Positions 16,909 through 25,289 of a stretch of 64,000 nt of DNA are shown here, one piece after another. Source of the stretch: Salinisphaera sp052044135 (GTDB lineage Bacteria; Pseudomonadota; Gammaproteobacteria; Nevskiales; Salinisphaeraceae); assembly GCF_052044135.1 (NCBI RefSeq), contig NZ_JBQDYF010000005.1:171933-235932 (forward strand), in the 5' to 3' direction. The notes under the pieces were generated by a model. It searched no databases and had not been told where the DNA came from. It was given only the letters and a program-made list of their open reading frames with translations. The position numbers and the translations under genes are program-made. The stretch's first letter is position 1, and each line of letters begins with the position of its first letter.

Positions 16909-17946
16909 TCAGCCAGGCTGGGCCCGCGCGGGGCCAGATCGCCCCGGGGCATCTCCCCGGGCGTCGATGCTATAGCGCTCGAAGGTGGCATCGCAGACCG
17001 GCACGAGCTGAAAATCGAGCAGGCGCCAATCCATCGCCTCGATCGCCTCGCGCGCGGCCTCGAAGCGCGCCAGCGAGGCCGTGTCCTCGCGCGGGCAGAT
17101 CAGCGCGACACCGGTCAGCAGGCGGCCTTCCTCGCGCAGCCGCACCCGCGCGTCGCGAACCCAGTCGCGCGCGCGCAGGTCGTCGCGGATTCGCGCGCCG
17201 AGCGGGTCGAGCTCGCGGCTGCCGATCCGCCGCGGGATTTCGTCGATCAGGTCACACACCGCGGTATAGACATGGCGCACGCCGTGCCGGGTGATATCGA
17301 GCCCGATCGCGAGTGCGGCCGCGAAGTCCAGCCACCAGATCCCGAACCCGATACCGAGCACGCCGATGATGGCAGCGCTGCCGGCCAGCCAGTTCACCCG
17401 GCCCATCGAGGCATCGGCATACAGGCCCTTGTCGTGCAGTTCGATCGCCAGTTGGCGACGGCGTTGGCCGATGATCCAGGGCACGGCCACGCTGTAGGCC
17501 AGCGCGGCGATAATCCACCAGCCGGTCCAGTGGGTCGGCCCGCCGACGGCATCGATGGTGTGCAGGCTGGGCTGGTGATGCGCGATCAGCGATCGCGCGC
17601 CGGCGACGACGAGATAGCCGCCCATGCAGGTCAGCGCCAGGCCGGAGGTTAAAAAAGCAATGCTGCCGGCGCGGTAGAAGCCATAGGGAAAACGTCGCGT
17701 CGGCGGCCAGGACTCGACCCTGACGGCGACCAGGAACGCAATCGGCGGCAGCAGCGACCACAGACTCTTGAGCCAGACGGCATGCAGGGCCTGGCTCGAC
17801 CCAAGCGCGGCATACAGCACCCCGACCACGGTCATGCGCAGCACCAGTGTGCCCCATTCCTGGTAACGCGCGGTCTTGAGCTGCCCTTTTTTTTCGGCCG
17901 GCAGCTGGCCGGGCCGGCGCGGCTGTGACCGGGAGTGTTCCGTCAC
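16909..17946 (-). CDS. Cation-diffusion-facilitator-like membrane protein
   Basis: Membrane protein of the cation efflux (CDF) fold, 345 aa. Seen: six likely membrane segments (for example LRMTVVGVLYAALGSSQAL, SLLPPIAFLVAVRV, WIIAALAYSVAVPWIIG), the family-like RRFPYGFYRAGSIAFL, and LHDKGLYADASMG near residue 190, which retains the Asp of the second metal-site helix. The helix that normally bears the first Asp pair (residues about 38-78) has no Asp, so zinc transport by the standard site is in doubt. A soluble C-terminal domain (about residues 240-330) follows. The ATG overlaps the L,D-transpeptidase stop by four bases. A metal-sensing or degenerate-transporter role is possible. Confidence 0.75.
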   Translation of the reverse strand: MTEHSRSQPRRPGQLPAEKKGQLKTARYQEWGTLVLRMTVVGVLYAALGSSQALHAVWLKSLWSLLPPIAFLVAVRVESWPPTRRFPYGFYRAGSIAFLTSGLALTCMGGYLVVAGARSLIAHHQPSLHTIDAVGGPTHWTGWWIIAALAYSVAVPWIIGQRRRQLAIELHDKGLYADASMGRVNWLAGSAAIIGVLGIGFGIWWLDFAAALAIGLDITRHGVRHVYTAVCDLIDEIPRRIGSRELDPLGARIRDDLRARDWVRDARVRLREEGRLLTGVALICPREDTASLARFEAAREAIEAMDWRLLDFQLVPVCDATFERYSIDARGDAPGRSGPARAQPG

Positions 17947-18476
17947 GGATAAATGTGGATCGGGGTGCCGACCGGTACGTGGGCCCAGATCTGATTGATC
18001 GCGCGGTTGGACACCGCGATGCAGCCGTGCGTCCAGTCGCCGGTGCGCGGGCGGTCATCGTAGTCGGGTTGGCCGTGGATCATGATGTTATTGCCGGGCG
18101 CGACGCCGAGCGCGGTGGCATGGGCGCGATCGGAAGGGTCGGGGTAGGAGATGTGAATCGAGCGATGGAACTCGCTGTTCGGGTTGCGCCAGTCCAGCGT
18201 GTAGGCGCCGATCGGCGTCTTGTCGTCGCCGCGCCTGCGTTTGGCACCGATCGGGTCGAGGCCGAGCGCGATCGGGTATTGGGCGATGATCAGACCGTGG
18301 CGGTAGAGATAGAGTTCGCGCTCGGATTTCATCACCACCACGAGATCGGCGTCGCCGCTCGGTGGATTGTTGGCGGTACTGGCGATGGTCGCACGGGCCA
18401 CGCCGGGCAGACTGGCCGCGAGCAGCAAACCGACGACCATGAGTGCCGCCGCCCCTCGTGAAAACACCGACATCAT
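17943..18476 (-). CDS. L,D-transpeptidase (YkuD domain) family protein
   Basis: Periplasmic L,D-transpeptidase, 177 aa, that makes 3-3 peptidoglycan cross-links or attaches proteins to peptidoglycan. Seen: signal peptide MMSVFSRGAAALMVVGLLLA then ASLPGVARA; YkuD start VVMKSERELYLYRHGL; NIMIHGQPD; and the catalytic motif HGCIAVSNRAI with the active-site Cys near residue 146. I chose the ATG at 18476 because GGGAGGT lies about ten bases upstream and the product begins with a clean signal peptide; a TTG at 18557 would add 27 residues. It is the first gene of a tightly overlapping three-gene unit with the CDF-like and JAMM genes. Confidence 0.88.
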   Translation of the reverse strand: MMSVFSRGAAALMVVGLLLAASLPGVARATIASTANNPPSGDADLVVVMKSERELYLYRHGLIIAQYPIALGLDPIGAKRRRGDDKTPIGAYTLDWRNPNSEFHRSIHISYPDPSDRAHATALGVAPGNNIMIHGQPDYDDRPRTGDWTHGCIAVSNRAINQIWAHVPVGTPIHIYP

Positions 18477-18747
18477 CCTCGACAAACCTCCCGTCGAACG
18501 TCGCGCGACCATTCCCATCAAGCCCTGTCTGCCGGTTCGTACATTTCGCGCGGTCAAGCGTTTGTCACAGCGGCCGTGATAACGGTTGGCGGTCGCCGAT
18601 CGCGCATTCGTACTCGCGGCGCATACCGGGTGCCCGGCCGTGGAGGGCGGGCTCGTATGAAATCGCTACAGCGCCTAGAATGCCATAAGCATGTACCACC
18701 GGGGCGACTAACGCGCCGCCCAAGGCCACCAATCCAGGGGACGAATC

Positions 18748-19758
18748 ATGGCGAGCACTCCGCTTACGGTCATCAAGGGCGATGGTATCGGGCCCGATAT
18801 CGTCGACGCCGCGCTGAAGGTGCTCGATGCGCTGGATGTCCACTTCGAGCGCGAATACGTCGAGGTCGGCCAGGCGGCCCTGGACGCCGGGCAAAGCGAT
18901 CCGCTACCGAAAAGCGCGGTGGAATCCATCGAGCGCACCGGCCTGGTGCTCAAGGGGCCGGTCACCACGCCGGTGGGCGAGGGCTATAGCTCGGTCAACG
19001 TCGCCATGCGCAAGCAGTTCGATCTGTATGCCAATGTCCGGCCGACGCTCAGCCTGCCGGGCACCCAGTCCCGCTATCACGATCTCGACATCATCATCGT
19101 GCGCGAGAACAAGGGCGGCATGTACTCTGGCGAAGGCCAGACGGTGTCCGCGGACGGCAATCGCGCCGAGGCGTTGTCGGTGGTCACGCGCGAGCAGTCG
19201 GAACGGATCGTGCGTTTCGCCTTCGACATGGCGCGGGCACGTGGGCGCAGCAAGGTTACGCTGGCGCACAAGGCCAACATCATGAAATCCACCTCCGGGC
19301 TGTTCCTGAAGGTCGGCCGCGAGATCGCCGGCGAATACGACGATCTCGAATACGAGGAAGTCATCGTCGATGCCTGCGCGATGAAGCTCGTCATGGCGCC
19401 GGAGAAATTCGATGTCATCGTCACCACCAACCTGTTCGGCGACATCATCTCGGATCTGTGTGCCGGCCTGGTGGGCGGCCTTGGCCTGGCCCCCGGTGCG
19501 AATATCGGCGACGACTGCGCCATGTTCGAGGCTGTGCACGGCAGCGCGCCGGATATCGCCGGCCAGGGCATCGCCAACCCGACCTCGGTGATCCTGGCCG
19601 CGGCACTCATGTTCGATCACCTCGATCGAGGCGACCAGGCCGAGCGCATCCGCAAGGCGGTGCGCGGGGCGATGGCCGACCACGACCGCACCACACCGGA
19701 TATCGGCGGCGAGGGCTCCACCCAGGGCTTTGCCGACGCCATTATCGAACGCCTGTAG
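18748..19758 (+). CDS. NAD-dependent isocitrate dehydrogenase
   Basis: Isocitrate/isopropylmalate dehydrogenase family, 336 aa. Seen: PLTVIKGDGIGPDIVDA at the N-terminus, substrate-binding Arg/Tyr region RENKGGMYSGEGQT, KANIMKSTSGLFL, the metal-binding Asp segment TTNLFGDIISDLCAGLVGG, and the nucleotide region MFEAVHGSAPDIAGQGIANP. The Asp/Ile-type NAD pocket and absence of the long NADP-IDH insert favour the NAD-linked IDH type over LeuB. Alternative: homoisocitrate or isopropylmalate dehydrogenase; neither pathway is represented nearby. The last 30 bp of the gene and its downstream hairpin occur again at 21015-21113 as part of a tandem duplication. Confidence 0.85.
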   Translation: MASTPLTVIKGDGIGPDIVDAALKVLDALDVHFEREYVEVGQAALDAGQSDPLPKSAVESIERTGLVLKGPVTTPVGEGYSSVNVAMRKQFDLYANVRPTLSLPGTQSRYHDLDIIIVRENKGGMYSGEGQTVSADGNRAEALSVVTREQSERIVRFAFDMARARGRSKVTLAHKANIMKSTSGLFLKVGREIAGEYDDLEYEEVIVDACAMKLVMAPEKFDVIVTTNLFGDIISDLCAGLVGGLGLAPGANIGDDCAMFEAVHGSAPDIAGQGIANPTSVILAAALMFDHLDRGDQAERIRKAVRGAMADHDRTTPDIGGEGSTQGFADAIIERL

Positions 19759-19780
19759 CAGCGGCCATCCGGGCCGTATG

Positions 19781-19821
19781 AAAATAAAAATCCCCGCCGG
19801 GCCTTACAGCCGGGCGGGGAT
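19781..19821 (-). terminator. Rho-independent terminator of PEP-CTERM gene 1
   Basis: Stem ATCCCCGCC (19790-19798) / GGCGGGGAT (19813-19821). On the minus strand the hairpin is followed at once by TTTTTATTTTC, a strong T tract, so it ends the PEP-CTERM transcript. On the plus strand it also lies 30 bp after the icd stop. Copied at 21074-21113. Confidence 0.85.
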
Positions 19822-19841
19822 GTCTCGGACGAGACGGTCGG

Positions 19842-20546
19842 CTAGGACGCGCGACCCGAGAAGCGGCCACGGAAGCCGACCAACAGGGCCAGCGCCCCAA
19901 GGCCGAACAGCACCAGATTGCCCGGCTCCGGCACGTCGGAGTAGGCCAGATTGTCGATTTCGAACGCGTACTGCGTGCTGGTCAGCTTCACCGAATCGAA
20001 AGCCGGCAGCTGGAAGAAATTCACGTATGCGTTGTTCGTCTCGTCTACCTGATTACCGTTCGCCTGGCTGTTGATGTTGATGCCGTTGAAACTGGCGACG
20101 GTCGATCCGTTAAACAGGAAGTCAAGCGTGTTGTAATTATCGATGGAGCCCCAGAGCAGGCCCAGATAGTGGTTGACACTACCGAGAGCAATCGTCGCCG
20201 ACTGTGGCGTAGTGGACAGATCCTTCGGAACAGCCAGATAGTCGGTCTTATCTTTGGTTGTGCTAGTGCCGGCGGTGAACGGGGGGATTGCCGGCGCGGC
20301 GTATTTGCCACTAACGCTCCCATTGACGATATGGTAGTTGTTGGACGTGCCAACACCGCACGTGACTGAGCCGCACGTACCGTCATTGAAATTGATGACA
20401 TGCACGTTGGCTACGTCGTTGATGGGGGTGGGAACACCGTCGCCATCGACTGTGCTGGTTCCATAGATGACGTTCGCCCCCGCGGTACCGCTGATCGCCA
20501 GGGCGGCGATTGCCGATGCGAAGATCAATTTTTTCTGCTTATTCAC
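19842..20546 (-). CDS. PEP-CTERM sorting-domain protein (copy 1)
   Basis: Secreted protein with a PEP-CTERM anchor, 234 aa. Seen: signal peptide (NKQKKLIFASAIAALAISGT then AGA), a beta-rich middle with HYLGLLWGSIDNYN and YVNFFQLPAFDSVKL, and the C-terminal VPEPGNLVLFGLGALALL plus a basic tail RGRFSGRAS. Such tails are cut and anchored by an exosortase, usually in bacteria that make an exopolysaccharide; no exosortase gene is in this window. The GTG at 20546 is the start: GGAGG lies six bases upstream and the signal peptide begins there. The gene has its own sigma-54-type promoter at 20581-20597 and a terminator at 19781-19821. It is a diverged paralogue of the gene at 21134. Confidence 0.9.
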   Translation of the reverse strand: MNKQKKLIFASAIAALAISGTAGANVIYGTSTVDGDGVPTPINDVANVHVINFNDGTCGSVTCGVGTSNNYHIVNGSVSGKYAAPAIPPFTAGTSTTKDKTDYLAVPKDLSTTPQSATIALGSVNHYLGLLWGSIDNYNTLDFLFNGSTVASFNGININSQANGNQVDETNNAYVNFFQLPAFDSVKLTSTQYAFEIDNLAYSDVPEPGNLVLFGLGALALLVGFRGRFSGRAS

Positions 20547-20580
20547 GGTGGCCTCCGGTGGATGTTGCCGAGATATAACA

Positions 20581-20597
20581 CGCCAGAACCGTGCCAA
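20581..20597 (-). promoter_or_regulatory. Sigma-54-type promoter of PEP-CTERM gene 1
   Basis: Minus strand TTGGCACGGTTCTGGCGT matches the -24/-12 consensus (YTGGCACG-N4-TTGCW) with GG at 20595-20594 and GC at 20583-20582, exactly ten bases apart. The predicted start of transcription is near 20571, about 25 bases before the GTG. The same promoter is kept in the paralogous gene. Confidence 0.7.
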
Positions 20598-20705
20598 AAA
20601 AAATAGTCAATTAATTCAATTGGTTGGGAATGGATCGCGATCGGCGGCGTAAGGAAAGCCGACATATATCCCGCCCCACGGCGGTGGAGGTGTCAGGGTT
20701 TCCGG

Positions 20706-21012
20706 CACGTGACCCGCGCACGGCCGGCCAGATGGGGCAGGGTTTAGCTATCCAGGAGTGCGGCGGCGGATAGCCGGCGCACATCGGCGCCCTCCGTATG
20801 GCCATGCTCGACGAACAGGGCGCTGCCGGGGCACAGGTGCGTGCGGGCGCCGGCGGTTATTGGCGCGCTATCGGCCAGGCCATGAGCCTGCGCCACCAGC
20901 GCATGGCGGGGTTCATGGCGCAGGGCCGGGTCGTCCAGATGCGGGTCGGCCAGGGTCGATGCGGGGTGGGTTTGGGTTGGGCACGTCGCGTCAAAACGCT
21001 CGCCGGCCAGTG
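20706..21012 (-). pseudogene. Dead 3-prime fragment of prmC left by tandem duplication
   Basis: On the minus strand this segment matches the C-terminal part of the intact prmC (positions about 21990-22300) with clear base-for-base similarity, for example the run around 20783-20815 against 22075-22107. Small insertions and deletions shift the frame: near 20745 the copy reads WIAKPCPIWPAV where the intact gene reads DVETLPDLAGR. It lacks the catalytic NPPY region and the N-terminal domain, so it is non-functional. It ends abruptly at the icd-derived sequence starting at 21015. Confidence 0.85.
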
Positions 21013-21014
21013 TG

Positions 21015-21051
21015 CCAGGGCTTTGCCGACGCTGTTATCGAACGCCTGTAG
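21015..21051 (+). pseudogene. Dead tail of icd left by tandem duplication
   Basis: The plus-strand sequence ends QGFADAVIERL then TAG, matching QGFADAIIERL at the end of the isocitrate dehydrogenase gene (19722-19758). Only about eleven codons are present and they follow directly on the prmC fragment, marking the duplication junction at 21012-21015. Confidence 0.85.
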
Positions 21052-21073
21052 CGGTGGATATCCGGGCCGTATG

Positions 21074-21113
21074 AAAATAAAAATCCCCGCCGGGCGTGCA
21101 GCCGGGCGGGGAT
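21074..21113 (-). terminator. Rho-independent terminator of PEP-CTERM gene 2
   Basis: Stem ATCCCCGCC (21083-21091) / GGCGGGGAT (21105-21113), followed on the minus strand by TTTTTATTTTC. It is the duplicated partner of the terminator at 19781-19821 and is nearly identical. Confidence 0.85.
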
Positions 21114-21133
21114 GTCTTGGTCGTGGTGGTCGG

Positions 21134-21823
21134 CTAGGACGCGCGACCCGAGAAGCGTCGACGGAAACCGACCAACAGGGCGAGCGCCCCGAGGCCGAAC
21201 AGCACCAGATTGCCCGGCTCCGGCACATCGGAGTAGGCCAGGTTATCGCTCTCGAAAGCGTAGTACGAGCTGGACAGTGTCACGGCGTGGAAGGCCGGAA
21301 GCTGGAAGAAGTTCACATACCTCGTGGGCTTCCCCTGATTAACAGTTGCCGGATGCGACGCGAGGAGATACTTGCCGCTGTAGGTCTCGGTCTTGTTCGT
21401 GGCGTCTAACTGGAACGTTATCTTGTTGTAGCTATCGATCGAACCCCACAGCAGCCCGAAGTAGTGGTTGCCACTGCCCAGATTGATCGTCGCCGAACCA
21501 CTGTGGTTGGCGGACGGAACGGCCAGAAAATACGATAAATCGCGCCCGCTCCCGTTATCATCAGTGGCCGGCCTGGCGTAGTGTGCCGGTGTACTTGAAG
21601 ACGGTTGATTGGTGATTTCGTAGTCACCAGAGCACGTCGCTGGCGCGCAACTTTGATTCTCGAAGTCAATGACCGTGGCGCCGGCGACCTGGGTGGTCGG
21701 CGGCACGCCGTGAGTCGTGGTCGTGGGGTTGGAATCATAGCTGATGACGGTGGCGCCCGCGCTACCACTGATCGCCAGGGCGGCGATTGCCGATGCGAAG
21801 ATTGTTATTTTCTGCTTATGCAC
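21134..21823 (-). CDS. PEP-CTERM sorting-domain protein (copy 2)
   Basis: Paralogue of the protein at 19842, 229 aa. Seen: signal peptide (HKQKITIFASAIAALAISGS then AGA) and C-terminal anchor VPEPGNLVLFGLGALALL with tail RRRFSGRAS are almost identical to copy 1. So are HYFGLLWGSIDSYN and YVNFFQLPAFHAV. The central region, about residues 30-150, is strongly diverged with gaps. The GTG at 21823 is chosen because AAAGGA lies about six bases upstream and gives the signal peptide; a longer frame from 21988 would swallow the promoter. It has its own sigma-54-type promoter and terminator. Ligand and role are unknown; surface or matrix protein is likely. Confidence 0.9.
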   Translation of the reverse strand: MHKQKITIFASAIAALAISGSAGATVISYDSNPTTTTHGVPPTTQVAGATVIDFENQSCAPATCSGDYEITNQPSSSTPAHYARPATDDNGSGRDLSYFLAVPSANHSGSATINLGSGNHYFGLLWGSIDSYNKITFQLDATNKTETYSGKYLLASHPATVNQGKPTRYVNFFQLPAFHAVTLSSSYYAFESDNLAYSDVPEPGNLVLFGLGALALLVGFRRRFSGRAS

Positions 21824-21857
21824 GCTGATCCTTTGAGGGATATTGTCGTGGCCATAC

Positions 21858-21875
21858 AAGCCAGAACCGTGCCAG
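21858..21875 (-). promoter_or_regulatory. Sigma-54-type promoter of PEP-CTERM gene 2
   Basis: Minus strand CTGGCACGGTTCTGGCTT: -24 GG at 21873-21872 and -12 GC at 21861-21860 with ten bases between, and a one-base departure from the TTGCW element. The start of transcription should be near 21849, about 25 bases before the GTG, as in copy 1. Confidence 0.7.
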
Positions 21876-21984
21876 AAAAAATAGTGTTTTAATTCATGGT
21901 TTTGCGCGATGGCTTGATGTGATGTGTAAGGAAACTCGACATATGAACCGCCCCGAGCAATATATGTGTCAGAGTCTCCGACAA

Positions 21985-22830
21985 TCACGCATGGCCGAGC
22001 GTGACCCGCGCGCGGCCGGCCAGATCCGGCAGGGTTTCTACATCGATGAGTGCGGCGGCAGCGAATAGCCGGCGCACATCGGCGCCCTGCGTATGGCCAT
22101 GCTCGACGAACAGGGCGCCGCCGGGGCGCAGATGCGTCCCGGCGCCAGCGGCTATTTGCGCGATATCGGCCAGGCCATGAGCCTGCGCCACCAGCGCCTG
22201 ACGGGGTTCATGGCGCAGGGCCGGGTCGTCCAGGTGCGGGTCGGCCGGGTCGATGTAGGGTGGGTTGGACACGATCGCGTCAAAACGCGCGCCGGCGAGC
22301 GCGTCGTACCAGTGGCCCTCGGCGAAGGCCACATTGGGCACGCCCAGGCGTTCGGCATTGCGGCGGGCCACGGTCAGGGCGTTGGCGTGGGCGTCGGTGG
22401 CCAGCAGTTGCCAGCGCGGCCGGGCATGGGCGAGCGCCAGCGCGATCGCGCCGCTGCCGGTACCGAGGTCGGCGACGCGCAATGCGGCCTGCCCGGGCAG
22501 GCGGGTAAGGACTGCCTCGACCAGCGCTTCGGTATCCGGGCGCGGCACCAGCACGTCGGGCGTGACCTGGAGGTCGAGTTCGTGAAAGCCGATCTGGCCG
22601 ACGATGTAGGCCAGCGGTTCGCCGGTCAGCCGGCGTGCGACGGCGGTGTCGAGGCGCGCGGCGACTCCCGGTTCGACCGGTCTGTTGCCCTCGATGATCA
22701 GCCGTGCGCCGGTAAGGCCCGTGATCGCCTCGATCAGGCGGCGCGCCTCGAGATCGGGGCTGTCGCTGATCGCGCGCAGGCGTCCGGTGACGGCCCGGCG
22801 TAACCGGTCCAGCGTGGGCGCGTCGGTCAT
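21985..22830 (-). CDS. prmC: Release factor glutamine N5-methyltransferase
   Basis: PrmC/HemK, 281 aa, methylates the Gln of the GGQ motif in release factors RF1 and RF2. Seen: N-terminal helical domain, the AdoMet-binding motif VADLGTGSGAIALALAHARP near residue 118, and the substrate Gln-binding motif SNPPYIDPAD near residue 186. It lies 16 bp downstream of prfA, its substrate gene, in the conserved hemA-prfA-prmC operon. The last 300 bp are duplicated as a dead fragment at 20706-21012. The C-terminus reads RARVTLGHA. Confidence 0.96.
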   Translation of the reverse strand: MTDAPTLDRLRRAVTGRLRAISDSPDLEARRLIEAITGLTGARLIIEGNRPVEPGVAARLDTAVARRLTGEPLAYIVGQIGFHELDLQVTPDVLVPRPDTEALVEAVLTRLPGQAALRVADLGTGSGAIALALAHARPRWQLLATDAHANALTVARRNAERLGVPNVAFAEGHWYDALAGARFDAIVSNPPYIDPADPHLDDPALRHEPRQALVAQAHGLADIAQIAAGAGTHLRPGGALFVEHGHTQGADVRRLFAAAALIDVETLPDLAGRARVTLGHA

Positions 22831-22846
22831 CTGTGTGCCGGCGCGC

Positions 22847-23932
<1,086 letters not shown>

Positions 23933-23942
23933 AGACAGGCCT

Positions 23943-25247
23943 TCATGCTGAGTCGTCGTTCCGGTTCGTGGGGTCGGCGTCGTGGTCGGTCAGCCCGAAC
24001 AGTTCACGCGCCGGGCCGAGCAGACGCTGCTGGCGGGCGCCGGCCGCCTTGCGCAGCACCGCGCTCGGTTCGTGCATCAGTTTATTGGTCAGCCGGCGCG
24101 AGACGAATTCCAGCACCGCCTCGGCATCCTCGCCGCGCGCCAGTCGCCGCCGGGCCTGGGCCATGACTTCAGCCCGGCGGCCCTCCGCCGCGTCGCGCAT
24201 GGCGCGGATTGTAGCGGTTGCCTGGCGCGAGTCGACCCATTCGAGATATTCGTCGATGCGGGATTCGATGATCTCGTCGGCCTGCTCGGCGGCCGCCGCC
24301 CGTGAGCGCTTGTTGTCGTCGATCACGCTCTGCAGGTCGTCGACCGAGTAGAGATAGATGTCCTCGAACTTGGCCGAGGCCGGCTCGATGTCGCGCGGAA
24401 CGGCCAGGTCGAGTACGAACATCGGCTTGCGCCGGCGCTGCTTGAGCGCGGCTTTGAGCTCCTTGGCGCGCACGAGGTAGCCCGGCGCCCCGGTCGAGGA
24501 GATCAGCAGGTCTGCTTCGGCCAGATGTCGGGGGATGTCGTCCAGCCCGATGGCATAGCCGTGGTAGCGGCTGGCCAGTTCCTGCGCCCGGCCCAGGCTG
24601 CGATTGGCGAAGATCATGCGCGACACGCCGATCTCGGACAGGTAACGCGCGGTGAGCTCGATCGTCTCGCCGGCGCCGATCATCATCGCGGACGAGGCGC
24701 TGACATCGGTGAATATCTGGCGTGCCAGCGATACCCCGGCATAGGCTACCGACACCGGGTTGGCGCCGATATCGGTCCCGCTGCGCACGGCCTTGGCCAC
24801 GGTGAAGCTGTGCTCGAACAGCCGCGTGAGCAGTGGGCCGGCGCCACGTGCCGCCTGCGCGGAACGATAGGCGTTCTTCATCTGTCCGAGGATCTGCGGC
24901 TCACCGAGAATCAACGAATCCAGGCCGGAGGCAACGCGCAGACTGTGGCGTACGACCTCGCGGCCGTGATGCACGTAGAAACAGCCGGACAGGGCCTCCG
25001 GCTCGAGCCCGCGCTGGCGGCAGAGCCATTCGCGCAGGCCGCCATCGTCGGTCGGGTTCGCCTGTTCGTCGACGATGGCGTACAACTCGGTACGATTACA
25101 GGTCGACAGGATCGCACCTTCGCGAACCTGCGGCAGGTGCAGGAAATCATCCAACGCGCTGGCAAACTGATCCGCCGGGAACGCGACCGCTTCGCGTATC
25201 GACAGCGGCGCGGTATGGTGATTGAGGCCCACGGTCAACAGCGACAT
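23943..25247 (-). CDS. hemA: Glutamyl-tRNA reductase
   Basis: HemA, 434 aa, reduces Glu-tRNA(Glu) to glutamate-1-semialdehyde in the first step of heme synthesis by the C5 route. Seen: N-terminal GLNHHTAPLSIREAVAF, the active-site Cys in AILSTCNRTELYA near residue 50, FYVHHGREVVRHSLRVASGL, the NADPH-binding segment MMIGAGETIELTARYL, and the helical dimerisation tail. It leads the hemA-prfA-prmC operon and is divergent from the TPR protein gene. The tail is slightly longer than in E. coli (418 aa). Confidence 0.96.
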   Translation of the reverse strand: MSLLTVGLNHHTAPLSIREAVAFPADQFASALDDFLHLPQVREGAILSTCNRTELYAIVDEQANPTDDGGLREWLCRQRGLEPEALSGCFYVHHGREVVRHSLRVASGLDSLILGEPQILGQMKNAYRSAQAARGAGPLLTRLFEHSFTVAKAVRSGTDIGANPVSVAYAGVSLARQIFTDVSASSAMMIGAGETIELTARYLSEIGVSRMIFANRSLGRAQELASRYHGYAIGLDDIPRHLAEADLLISSTGAPGYLVRAKELKAALKQRRRKPMFVLDLAVPRDIEPASAKFEDIYLYSVDDLQSVIDDNKRSRAAAAEQADEIIESRIDEYLEWVDSRQATATIRAMRDAAEGRRAEVMAQARRRLARGEDAEAVLEFVSRRLTNKLMHEPSAVLRKAAGARQQRLLGPARELFGLTDHDADPTNRNDDSA

Positions 25248-25289
25248 GGGTCTATTCTACCGTGCGCTCGATAGTTCTGGGATATTCAT

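Larger units (their letters stand above)
19722..21012. repeat. Tandem duplication, unit 1 (icd tail, PEP-CTERM gene, prmC fragment)
   Basis: This 1.29 kb block is repeated as 21015-22300. The order in each unit is the same: last codons of icd, an A-tract plus GC hairpin, a PEP-CTERM gene on the minus strand, its promoter, and the 3-prime part of prmC. In unit 1 the prmC part is dead; in unit 2 the icd part is dead. Non-coding stretches still align well between the copies (the hairpin, the 17 bp promoter, the prmC part), which shows common descent. Confidence 0.85.
21015..22300. repeat. Tandem duplication, unit 2
   Basis: Second copy of the block at 19722-21012 (offset about 1293 bp). It starts with the icd tail, repeats the hairpin, the PEP-CTERM gene and its sigma-54-type promoter, and runs into the intact prmC. 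Similarity with unit 1 ends near 22300 inside prmC. Confidence 0.85.
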
